Shown here: positions 1-8,682 of the stretch, piece by piece | Numbering within the stretch: the first letter of the stretch is position 1 | Layout of the letters: every line of letters starts with the position of its first letter | From: Hypomyces perniciosus | Taxonomy: Eukaryota; Ascomycota; Sordariomycetes; Hypocreales; Hypocreaceae | Direction of reading: 5' to 3' | Assembly (NCBI GenBank): GCA_008477525.1 | Contig: SPDT01000001.1 | Span: 1,736,001 to 1,800,000, forward strand | DNA length: 64,000 nucleotides | Program-made: the position numbers and the translations under genes | The notes under the pieces: model-generated | What the model saw: only the letters and a program-made list of their open reading frames with translations | Told to the model about the DNA's origin: nothing | Databases searched by the model: none

Positions 1-1804
1 TATAAAGCAGTTGTAGCTGCCCAAGAAGGTGATGAAGGCTGATCCATCAGCTGCAAGAGGGAGAAGGCCGTAAGCATTGGACACAAGCGATGTGGAGCGG
101 GAGGGAGAGGAATCTTACTCAACAACTTCCATGGAACGATGGCCAAAGACAGTACTCCACAGAAAAGCTGCCCGCGGACGATTGTGAATACCTTCGGTAG
201 CAGCCCCGTAACATCGGCTCCTGGGAGAGAAGGTCAGGATTCAGGATCAAGCAGGGGATTGATCTCATCTAGGAATGTACTCACCAAAAGGAATGGCATT
301 ACATCCAATATTGACGCCCAGGACTGACAGAGTAAAGCCAAACGAAGCGAAGAAGCATCCCGCACGAGCTGCCGGGCCCCAGAATCGATCGAGGATGGCG
401 TTGAGAAGATCCCATTGGTTCCAGTACGCCTGGCCGAATTTGCCCTGAACAGCAGCGGTGGCACCAATACCAAAGAAGAAAATGAGCGTCTTGCTGGCAA
501 AGATGGACGATGCCTGTCTCCATCCAGCATCCTTGGGTCTTCGGGTGTATCGTGCAAGGTCAGGTTGCTTTTGTCATTTGTTAGTCACTGACATACCGCT
601 CAGATCCAGACTGGGATGGATCGGTACTTACATTGACCAACAGCGCAGACGTAACACCCAAGCAGCTGTTGATGCCACTGAGCATTGCCCATCCTAAGGA
701 TCCGCTACTCGCTGGCACATCCGAAGTAAGTGTGTTGACTTGAATGCCCCCGCCGTATGAGACGCACCAGGCAAAGACACCGATGCAAGCCACAGGGCAA
801 ATGAAGGACTCGGCCTAAGTGATGAACCATGGTCAGGTTCAAGCTGTAATGAACGATGTTGAAGGGTATACGAACTGCAAACAGGAACTTGATTTTGGAT
901 GGATGTACTGCCAGGAAAGGCATCTCGAGAATCCAGAACAGGAAAAAGGCCAAGAGATCTCTCGATGTGATGCCAGCACTGGCGGGGAGGTTGTTGGCCA
1001 TCTGCCACCAAGAGTCGCCAAAGATGCATCTCAGAAGAACACTGAGCAACTGGGATCCGAAGTAAGATTGGACTCCAAACCTGGAGGATTGTTAGTCCTG
1101 AGCCATGCCTCCGCCAAGTGATTCACGATTCTATCACTTACCAAATGATGGCCACGACGGCGCGGACCCAAACGAAGAAGAATTGGCCGTACCTACCATT
1201 ACCAGTAAGTACATGCAACGGGCATCGAGACTTGGGATACATCTCAATGGGGGCTGGGGTTTATTAATACTGACATTCCAAAAACTCCTCTAGCGAGGAC
1301 AGGATAGCCGATGTGGTATTTCGCACCAGGCCGGCCGATGGCTAAAGCCACCGCGGACGAGAGAAGGTTCGCCTTGTGGTTTTTAGTGAAATTCCGCAGT
1401 TTTTTCTGCCATGATGATACTCACAATCATGCATGAGATCAAGGCTTGCCACCAGTTCAAGCCGACAGCGATCAGACTGGCTCCGTTGGACCATTGACTC
1501 GCGTTGAAGGCGTTCTGAGACATCGCACATCATATCAGCAATGTGTTTAAGAAGCCGAGCAAGGAAATTGGTTTACATACACCCCACCAGTAACTGCTGA
1601 GCGAGATCCTGTATTGGAGGTCAGCGGGATGTGTGAGGCGAGATTGCCAAGGTATGACACGTACCATGACCATGTTCTGGCGCTCTTAGGCGTAGGAGCA
1701 AGATCTTTGTTGATCCATGTTGAGGATTTGGTGCCATCCGCAGAGTCTGTACTCAACGCTTCCTTCCACTCCGCCTTTGAACGGGGAACCTGCGGCAGCT
1801 GCAT
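1..1804 (-). CDS. NCS1-family permease (uracil/allantoin/hydantoin transporter type), C terminus cut by window edge
   Basis: Ten exons on the minus strand: 1804-1665, 1608-1581, 1514-1425, 1372-1275, 1192-1142, 1080-876, 814-632, 567-285, 220-119 and 50 to beyond the edge. All joins keep frame with GT-AG introns of 56-82 bp. The start at 1804 gives a cytosolic N terminus carrying the NCS1 hallmark NKDLAPTP...RTWSW. Then come GLNWWQALISCMI, GRPGAKYHIGYPVLARGVFG and IIWFGVQ (the segment that supplies the substrate-binding Trp and Gln in Mhp1 and fungal Fur proteins), then NQPDLARYTRRP. The family moves uracil, allantoin, uric acid, hydantoin or related ureides across the plasma membrane with H+ or Na+. 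It is divergent from the hydantoinase at 2353 and shares a promoter gap with it, so it is the likely uptake step of this cluster. The exact substrate cannot be read from sequence. The last helices lie outside the window. Confidence 0.9.
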
Positions 1805-2352
1805 GTTGGACGCTTGAGAGGTGCTGTTTTGTCGGCCGGCGATGCTCCAGATCTGCTTACAGACGGCCGAGATGGAGCCTATGTCTTATACAGCTCGGAG
1901 CATGTTCATGAAGCTTGTCACCAATCCGCTTATCACAGCCTATCTCAGTGTTATTGTTGTCAGACCACGTCGGTTGATCCGAAGTTGATGTGATCATATC
2001 AGCGTTCCCAAGTGCAATCATAAGGTATATTACACACGATGATAACGAAAGCCTAAATACGGGCGATAATGGCTGATAAATGGGACGGAAACTAGAACTA
2101 TCGGGTCGACCCGATGACAAGGGCTTTTATCCGTCGCTCACTTTTAGATCATCTCCGACAATCTTGTTATCGGCCCGTAGCCCTTGTTTATTACACCAAG
2201 AACGAAGACTAGAGCTTCTCATTGGAATGTAATCTTGAGTCTAAACGTGAGTTGCTCTTCGGATGCCGTTAACCTGCCAGCAGTCGCCACGTCTTGCTCA
2301 GGCCCAATTGCAGTCTTTACCATAGCATATGAGAACTTCGAAGCGGGATACC
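1805..2352. promoter_or_regulatory. Bidirectional promoter between permease and hydantoinase 1
   Basis: This 548-bp gap separates two divergent genes. It holds a perfect 16-bp palindrome at 2100-2115 whose core 2101-2114 is TCGG-GTCGAC-CCGA, the Ppr1/UaY-type site. A related TCGG-N5-CCGA occurs at 1970-1982. Three GATA boxes (2041-2046, 2065-2070, 2075-2080) fit nitrogen-metabolite control by an AreA-type GATA factor. Site identity is seen directly; its use by the regulator at 5452 is inferred. Confidence 0.7.
2101..2114. promoter_or_regulatory. TCGG-N6-CCGA palindrome (site 1)
   Basis: TCGGGTCGACCCGA, extended by A/T on both sides to a 16-bp perfect palindrome. It lies about 300 bp from the permease start and 240 bp from the hydantoinase 1 start. 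It matches the CGG-N6-CCG rule known for Ppr1 and UaY Zn2Cys6 dimers. Confidence 0.75.
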
Positions 2353-4053
2353 ATGCAGGAGTTCGATACCATCCTGCGCAGTGCTTGTGTCAATGGCTCC
2401 TTCGTTTGCGATATAGGGATCAAGCGCGGGATTATCACAAGCCTAGGCATTGATCTTGTTGCAACGGAAGACACTCAAGTCATCGACTGCCAGGGGGCTG
2501 TCGTGACGCCGGGTGGGATTGATGGCCATGTACATCTGTCCCAGGATCGCTCTCCTAGAGCAAAGGAGGCAGGTTATGTCAGTGCCGACACAAGTACGTT
2601 TCCTATTATTCTACCAAGTACACTCTCACGTTCTCCGCTGACATGATTCCTCAGTCGAAACAGGTACAAGGAGCGCCGTGGCTGGAGGAACTACCACGGT
2701 GATACTCTTCGCGGAGCAATCCAAGGGCCAATCTCTAAGGGAGCAAGTTGAGAAATACCATGCCCTTGCAGATGAGCAAGGGTCGTATGCAGATTACGGA
2801 TTTCACGCTATCATCACAGACCCTACAGAGCAAGTGCTAGAACATGAGCTTCCGCAGCTTGCCCATGAAGGGGGTATTATGAGCATAAAACTGTTTCTCA
2901 CGTACAAACACATGAGGATATCAGATCGCCAGGTGCTGCTGGCCCTGAAAAAGGCCCGGGAGCTGGGCATGGTGGCGCTTGTGCACGCAGAGAATGGCGA
3001 TCTCATCGACTTTTTTACCGAGCATCTAGAGGCCCGAGGCCTCACAAACCCGATGTTCAAGGCCGTAGCACATCCCCCCGAAGCTGAAGCTGAAGCCGTT
3101 AACCGCGCCATTACATTTTCCTCCGTCATGGATACGCCAATGCTTATCGTTCACGTCTCTGTCCAGCAATCCATGAACGTCATTCGCAAAGCTCAGTCAC
3201 TTCTGAAACCAGTATTTGCAGAGACATGTCCCCAGTATCTGCTACTAGGGAAGGAGAATCTAGATAGAGAACATTTTTGCGGCGCAAAGTTCATCTGCTC
3301 CCCTCCTTTGCGCAGCGATCCGAGAGACATTGAAGAGATTTGGAGAGGGATCACCAATGGCACATTTACCATCTTCTCATCTGACCATTGCCCATATCGG
3401 TACGGAGCCCCAATCTTGGATCGTTTGCCACCATAACTGGCCAGCTTACATCGACATAGATTTAACGACAGCAGGGGGAAGAAGCTAGGCCTCTCATGTG
3501 GCGGAGATGAGAGCCCAAAGGGAATGTACGTCGTCTCTGTTCATTAAATCGACCGCAGAAAAAGAACCGTGACGTGTGAAAGCTGACCACTAGAAGATTT
3601 ACAAAGATACCAAATGGCCTACCAGGAGTAGAGACACGGATGCCCTTGCTCTTCTCTGAAGGTGTTCTCAAGCGTCAGTGCATTGACGTGAAGAGGTTTG
3701 TTGAATTGACATCTGAAAACCCCGCCAAATTATACGGCCTCTATCCAAGAAAAGGCGCCATCCAAATCGGTTCAGACGCAGACATTGTTATATGGCATAG
3801 CCAGAGCACGTTTACTCCCAGGAGGTTGGAGCACGATCGAGATCTGCATGACGGCTGTGACTATTCGCCATATGAGGGAATTGAGTTTTTGAATTGGCCC
3901 AAGACAGTCCTCCTAAGGGGCAAAGTAGCCTTTCAGGATGGTCTTGTAGTGGGAGAGAAGGGCTTTGGGCGGTTTATGAAGAGGAAATCGTGTGTTCTGC
4001 CTTACCAGCGTCGGATGGGCAAGGAATGGGATGTGCTACGTGCTGCCATATGA
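2353..4053 (+). CDS. Dihydropyrimidinase/hydantoinase-family amidohydrolase (paralogue 1)
   Basis: Four exons: 2353-2593, 2655-3399, 3460-3525, 3594-4053, giving 503 aa. The ATG at 2353 (MQEFD) aligns with the paralogue at 8683; an in-frame ATG at 2329 would add 8 residues. The binuclear-metal amidohydrolase signature is present. GGIDGHVHLSQ supplies the HxH pair (about H59/H61). SIKLFLTYK supplies the lysine that is carboxylated in the family (about K159). HAENGD and LIVHVS give the two metal histidines, and SSDHCPYRF the catalytic Asp. The C-terminal part has the usual SENPAKLYGLYPRKG and a small beta domain. Enzymes of this family open 5,6-dihydropyrimidine or hydantoin rings hydrolytically in the cytosol. 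Length is normal (about 500). The third exon is only 66 nt. It sits between the permease and the racemase-like gene, so it is probably the first catabolic enzyme after uptake. Allantoinase is less likely given the motifs. Confidence 0.9.
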
Positions 4054-4276
4054 GAGATAGGCACCAAATGCCCAACATCAGCATTTTATACAATAAATTA
4101 TTTGTAAGTTCGACGGTTGACGGTTGGATCCCTCGTCTGTTCGATAGCTTCGACGACTCACGAGAGAATGCCTACCCAGGGGTCGGGCATAGTCCTGCTG
4201 GTGCCATATCCCACGGCGAATACATTGCCAATAAATTCATGAAGGAATGATAATATGCGCGGTATACGTTCGAGTC

Positions 4277-5026
4277 TCAGCTAAATATTGATCCCCACTC
4301 ATCTGCCAATTCCCGTGAAGGTATGCCGAGCTGTTGAAGCATACTATACACAACAGTTGCTACCGAATCGAGAACTGTAATTTGATACTTCTTCTCCCAG
4401 GCTCTTGTCCTTTTTGCTGCCGCAAGATTGGTACAGACGATGAGGACAATCTGAGCACCATTGTTGACGACTCGTCCCATCATTTCATCCAGTTCTGTCT
4501 CCTGCACGTTGGCAAAGTCAAAATTGGTGGACAAGCCTGCGCATCGTGACCTATCATCGCTAATAGGCAGGGCTTCGGCCGTGAAGTTCTTGCAGATTGC
4601 AGCATTGACTTCTGGCAGGTATGGCGTTACTATGCCGATCTGAGGTTGAGATGCATGTGTGCTTCGCAGTATGTCCCTCATCGCCAACACCGAAGACGTA
4701 GCCGGTATGCCCGTCGTGTCTTTGATCTTTTGACAAAGGGTCTCGTCCGACGAGAATCCTAGCCAGGATGCTGACGTGCCACTCCACCCAATGATGTCGA
4801 CCTTTGCGTCAGCCAAAAGCCTGGCTGCCTCGAGCATTGGCTCTAAGGTGAATTGAGACGTTGACTCGTCGGACAATTCAATTTTGGTGACTCGAAATCT
4901 TGCGAAATGAACGCTGACATGTGGAAGGCCAGCAACCATTTGCTGTGTCAATAACTCCAAGACCGTGTTCGAAGAGGGTACAATAACTCCCAAGCGAATC
5001 CTGCGAGGGTTTGGTTGTGGCGCCAT
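4277..5026 (-). CDS. Asp/Glu racemase superfamily enzyme, arylmalonate decarboxylase/maleate isomerase type
   Basis: Single exon, 249 aa, starting at 5026 (MAPQ); an upstream in-frame ATG at 5110 would add 28 residues without family similarity. The N-terminal GVIVPSSNTVLE motif is the signature of maleate cis-trans isomerases and arylmalonate decarboxylases. The second half has VLIVCTNLAA with the catalytic cysteine (C198) and the ending VLDSVA. The first catalytic cysteine expected in two-base racemases and isomerases is Gly83 here, in the string GTS (G83-T84-S85). With Tyr136 this matches the Gly-Thr-Ser/Tyr/Cys set of bacterial arylmalonate decarboxylase. It is therefore probably not a simple hydantoin racemase; decarboxylation of a malonate-type acid or another one-cysteine reaction is possible. 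It is convergent with hydantoinase 1 and divergent from the regulator, which places it in the cluster. Confidence 0.82.
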   Translation of the reverse strand: MAPQPNPRRIRLGVIVPSSNTVLELLTQQMVAGLPHVSVHFARFRVTKIELSDESTSQFTLEPMLEAARLLADAKVDIIGWSGTSASWLGFSSDETLCQKIKDTTGIPATSSVLAMRDILRSTHASQPQIGIVTPYLPEVNAAICKNFTAEALPISDDRSRCAGLSTNFDFANVQETELDEMMGRVVNNGAQIVLIVCTNLAAAKRTRAWEKKYQITVLDSVATVVYSMLQQLGIPSRELADEWGSIFS

Positions 5027-5298
5027 GATTTGGTTGGTGTCTTGGTACGAGTTGATGAAGGTCGAATCCTGCTGAGTAGTTTCAAGACGATAACATCTGA
5101 AGATGGCCATTCATTTGGATCTAGAGATCATTTGATCCTCCCCTGCCTACGCATTATGACGGCTAAAACCAATAATTGCTACATATGGAAAAGCGAGCCG
5201 TCGGCGTTTGGTGGCGTCAATAGCGGCTGGAACTGATAAGAGGGCGAAGCGTTCAAGCCAATGAGGCGGATCGGTCCGATCATTATGTGATATTGGTG

Positions 5299-5312
5299 TC
5301 GGATCCTTCCGA
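5299..5312. promoter_or_regulatory. TCGG-N6-CCGA palindrome (site 2)
   Basis: TCGG-ATCCTT-CCGA, about 270 bp upstream of the racemase-like start and 140 bp upstream of the regulator start. Same half-sites and spacing as sites 1 and 3. Confidence 0.75.
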
Positions 5313-5350
5313 TGGTTGATAAGGAATGTAATAATATGGCGATCCCCACG

Positions 5351-5385
5351 GTTCGGAACCGTCTTCGGAACCGTCTTCGGAACCC
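5351..5385 (+). repeat. 12-bp tandem repeat with CGGAACCG units
   Basis: Three head-to-tail copies of about 12 bp (unit TTCGGAACCGTC). The first two contain CGG-AA-CCG (5354-5361, 5366-5373) and the third is degenerate (CGGAACCC, 5378-5385). It lies 67 bp upstream of the regulator ATG, so it may be in the promoter or 5' leader. Confidence 0.8.
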
Positions 5386-5451
5386 GGTTTCGTCGGTATC
5401 TTTCCAAACCGTGACAATTGTCGCTTGAATCCGACGCCCGATATCGAGGAA

Positions 5452-8010
5452 ATGACCGATGAGGATCACGACAGACATGCACGTCCCGCCAAGAGACCCC
5501 GGGTCTTAGTCGCGTGTCAAAGATGCAAGAGTCGGAGACAAAAGGTCAGATAATACTGAAGGGATTAAAGAATATCCTAGTTGAGCCATTGAGTGACTGA
5601 AGAGAGACAGTGTGACAACTCGAGCCCAGCATGCTCGAACTGCAACAGGGCCAATGTGCCCTGCATATACACAAATCATGCCTATCCCCCATCTTATGTG
5701 AAAAGGCTGGAAGAACGAGTCCGCCAACTTGAGGGGAATCTCGCTACCAACAATGGCATTTCGACCCCATCACGATCAATCAGCAACCAAGATGGCCTCC
5801 ATATACCGAGAGAGGAAGTGATGGCGCCCGCTCATTTGGCCAGCCCTGTATCAACCCTTTCACAGGCAAACGAAGAGGTCCCAGGCGAGCTGCGATCTGG
5901 CAGACTTGCTCTAGGATTGGGAGTGTTGTCCTCGTGCGCCGCAGCTGAACCTCACTACTTTGGCTTCTCTGCTGGATTGAGCCTTGCGCACTTCGTCCAA
6001 GTGGCCATAGATTCTGGAGGCAACCCTGCAGAGGCAGATGTCTCTCTACCTCTGCTCGCGGACCGGCCGTTCTCTAACCAAGCACCAAAGGCCAACACCA
6101 GCTTAGCTGATCCTCCCACATTCAAGGCTGGTGTCAGTTACATACGGGCCTATCTGACATCTGTACATCCGTTGTACCCATTCTTGAATCGACAGAGGCT
6201 GTGGCAATTACATAGATCCATCACGAAACATCAGGGAGATCGACATGCAGTCAATGTGGAGAAGATTGACCTGACCATAATGCACCTGGTGTATGCTGTT
6301 GGGTCAAGATGTCTTCAGTTGCTTGGAAGGCGTGGCATTTCGAGCGCAGTTCCTGAAGGCCATTTTCTGAGCGCCATGAAAAACATTGACGAAGACCTCA
6401 AGTTCACGAGCACCAAGTCCATCGAGGTGACGCTGCTTCTGGCCATCCATTCGATGCGGTCTCCATACGGTAAGTCAACTGTCTCGCCGCCACCAGAGGC
6501 CCTTTCGCGCTCTTGGGAGGGGGCAGCATGTACTGACAAGATCTCTTCGATCAAAGGCACCAGTGTTTGGCATCTCTCTGGTCTAGCTATTCGACAATGC
6601 CTCGAGCTGGGACTACATAAACAGCGCATCATTGATCGTCAAAATACAGAGGTCGATCAGTATCGAAAGCGGTTATTCTGGAGTGCGTATATCTTTGAGC
6701 GAAAAACAGCCCTCGTTCTAGGTCGACCGTTTGCCCTTTCTGATGAGGAAATTGACCTTGATCTGCCGGCAAATATGGATGATACTCACGATGAAAACAC
6801 AACAGAGGGTGCGCATGACGACAGTCCAGGCCAGCAACCCCAGGAGAGAACGACTTTGAGCTTTCACCGGTATCATGTACAGCTTTACCAAATCCACACA
6901 CAGCTTCGATTAGCTTTATACCAAATGAGGAAGACAGCCTCGAAGGAGCAGTTGCGTATGACGATTTCTAGACTACTTGATGAACTTGATCATTGGCGAG
7001 AGCAGGTCCTGGAAACTTTTCATGAGACTTCAAAAGGACCGCCACTCCCTCCGCGACCGCCTACAGATAGCTCTGAGGACCAAGAGGCTATCGATAGCGA
7101 GGAGTCATCTCCAGGCGGCGGACGCAAGAGAATGGCTGTATATAGGCCTGTCGAAGTCGAGAAGAACGAGCTGCTATTGGAGTATCACAAAGCTCGGAGG
7201 TCTTTGCTGCAACCCTTGATGACAGAGAGTCGCCACAACTACACCTTCGATGTGGCAGACTATGCAGCATGCGCAGAGGCATCTGGCCAGATATGTCAAC
7301 TTTACCGACGACTTCATCGCTTTTCGCCAGTACCCTTCACACTTAGGGACTTGCATGCCGTTTTCGTGGCAGGCTTCACCTTGATATACTGTGTGTGTAC
7401 CTGTCCGGCCATCTATTCTGTGGAGCGTGTCAGCGACGTTGGGGCTTGCTCTACTGTTTTGTACGTCATTACCGAGCAGTGGTCCAGCGCGAAGAAGTAT
7501 CGCGATGCTTTCGAGACGATCGCGGAGAAGATGATGGACTCAGCCAAGAGATTTCACCAAGGGAATTCCATAGTCTCGACAATGGCAAGCCACCAATGCC
7601 ACTATGACTCTACTAATCAGGAGCCCAATAGCGGCGTAGGATCTAACCAACAAATGATGAGACAGCATGAAGGGCCTCAGGAACTAGGTGATTTTGCTCA
7701 TGCCGCATCAGATTCTCTAGAAGGTACCAAGGATGGAGCTATGAGCGCATCTCACTCCATACGACTTGGTGCGATTTCGACGCAGGCCTCCGAGGATCGC
7801 CCCTTGCGGTCCTTGTTACCGTTTTCTCAATCCATCCCATCGTCCTCTTCATCGTCATTGAATCTTGGTATCGGGCCATATAGTGACACCACGCAGTTTG
7901 TGACAGCAGGACGAGAAGGAATAGGTTTGGACCTCGACTCAGATATTTCTGATATCGAGAGACTCATTTCAAGCGAGGGAATTGACTGGTTTACCGAGGC
8001 TATACTATAA
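5452..8010 (+). CDS. Zn2Cys6 transcription factor of the Ppr1/UaY type, cluster regulator
   Basis: Three exons: 5452-5544, 5611-6469, 6557-8010, giving 801 aa. The first intron falls inside the zinc cluster. Splicing restores CX2CX6CX6CX2CX6C (Cys 22, 25, 32, 39, 42, 49). The second intron (87 bp, no stop, so it could be misread as coding) is supported because removal restores HSMRSPYG-TSVWHLSGLAIRQC, the core of the fungal-specific transcription factor domain. The linker PPSYVKRLEERVRQLE just after the cluster resembles the P-SYV-LE-R linker and coiled coil of Ppr1-like regulators, which bind CGG-N6-CCG. The middle homology region runs roughly residues 170-600. A Ser-rich and acidic C terminus may activate transcription. 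It lies centrally in the cluster and TCGG-N6-CCGA sites are in every promoter gap around it, so it most likely senses a pathway intermediate and activates the five genes. Confidence 0.88.
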
Positions 8011-8413
8011 TCATTCTTATCAGGTATTAATCATAATTGTCTTCTAATGTTGGCTTCACCTTTGTCCTGAAGCATTCGGCCATCTTCAAGTCGATCTCGA
8101 CATTCTGGTCTCGCACTGTCTGAATTGAAGGAAAGAAAAGATACATACATATTTCCCTACACCCTCGGCTCACCGCGTCTAAACAACACAGATAAAGGCC
8201 CAGTGAGAATAGCGATGAAGAGTGAATTACTACTCGTACCTGGGGAGGAGTCCCCAAACTTTGCCAGTAGGATTAGCTAGTTCAACAGTCATTCTCTCAG
8301 GAATCTTTTACGCATGAATGATTCCTATTAGTTTGGTGCATATAAGTAATGGTCCAAAAGCTAGACCGCGGACTGGCGCCACAGCCCACCCATATGGGTC
8401 TTCCGACATGCAG

Positions 8414-8427
8414 TCGGACTGATCCGA
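8414..8427. promoter_or_regulatory. TCGG-N6-CCGA palindrome (site 3)
   Basis: TCGG-ACTGAT-CCGA, about 256 bp upstream of the hydantoinase 2 start. The arms extend to TCGGA...TCCGA. Confidence 0.75.
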
Positions 8428-8628
8428 CAGAGCAGTGAGTTCTTATCAAAACTGTCGCGTGAGGATTTGATTCCCACGCAGAATCTTCGGAATGTCCAGA
8501 AGCTTATGCTTTGACTCACAAACGGTTTATTTGTTGAGACGGTCCATTCTGTCTCGACAACAGACGCCTTGTAGCATCTAATTATCACGCCCCTCTCCCC
8601 AGCATTGAAAGTCTCGCTCGTGGGTAAC

Positions 8629-8636
8629 TATAAATA
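8629..8636 (+). promoter_or_regulatory. TATA-like box of hydantoinase 2
   Basis: TATAAATA, 47 bp upstream of the ATG at 8683. Spacing suggests a short 5' leader. Confidence 0.5.
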
Positions 8637-8682
8637 GTCACCTCAATCGTGAGATTTCTTCCTGGACCTTTTTGTTCGAACA

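Larger units (their letters stand above)
5027..5451. promoter_or_regulatory. Bidirectional promoter between racemase-like gene and Zn2Cys6 regulator
   Basis: A 425-bp divergent gap with dense sites. An 11-bp palindrome ATCGGTCCGAT lies at 5270-5280. A perfect TCGG-N6-CCGA lies at 5299-5312. A 12-bp tandem repeat with CGGAACCG inverted triplets spans 5351-5385. GATAAG boxes are at 5235-5240 and 5318-5323. The arrangement suggests autoregulation of the regulator gene plus nitrogen control; this is inference from site sequence and position. Confidence 0.65.
8011..8682 (+). promoter_or_regulatory. Promoter region of hydantoinase 2
   Basis: A 672-bp gap between the regulator stop and the hydantoinase 2 ATG. 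It holds the third TCGG-N6-CCGA palindrome (8414-8427), a CTTATC (GATA factor) box at 8442-8447, and a TATA-like TATAAATA at 8629-8636, 47 bp before the start codon. No gene was found in it. Confidence 0.65.

Noticed and set aside
5027..5110. 28-residue N-terminal extension of the racemase-like protein
   Set aside because: It lacks similarity to the family, whose proteins start just before the GVIVPSSNT motif.
8451..8480. GGATTTGATTCCC string resembling a tRNA B box
   Set aside because: No A box, acceptor stem or anticodon arm could be folded around it; it lies in the hydantoinase 2 promoter.
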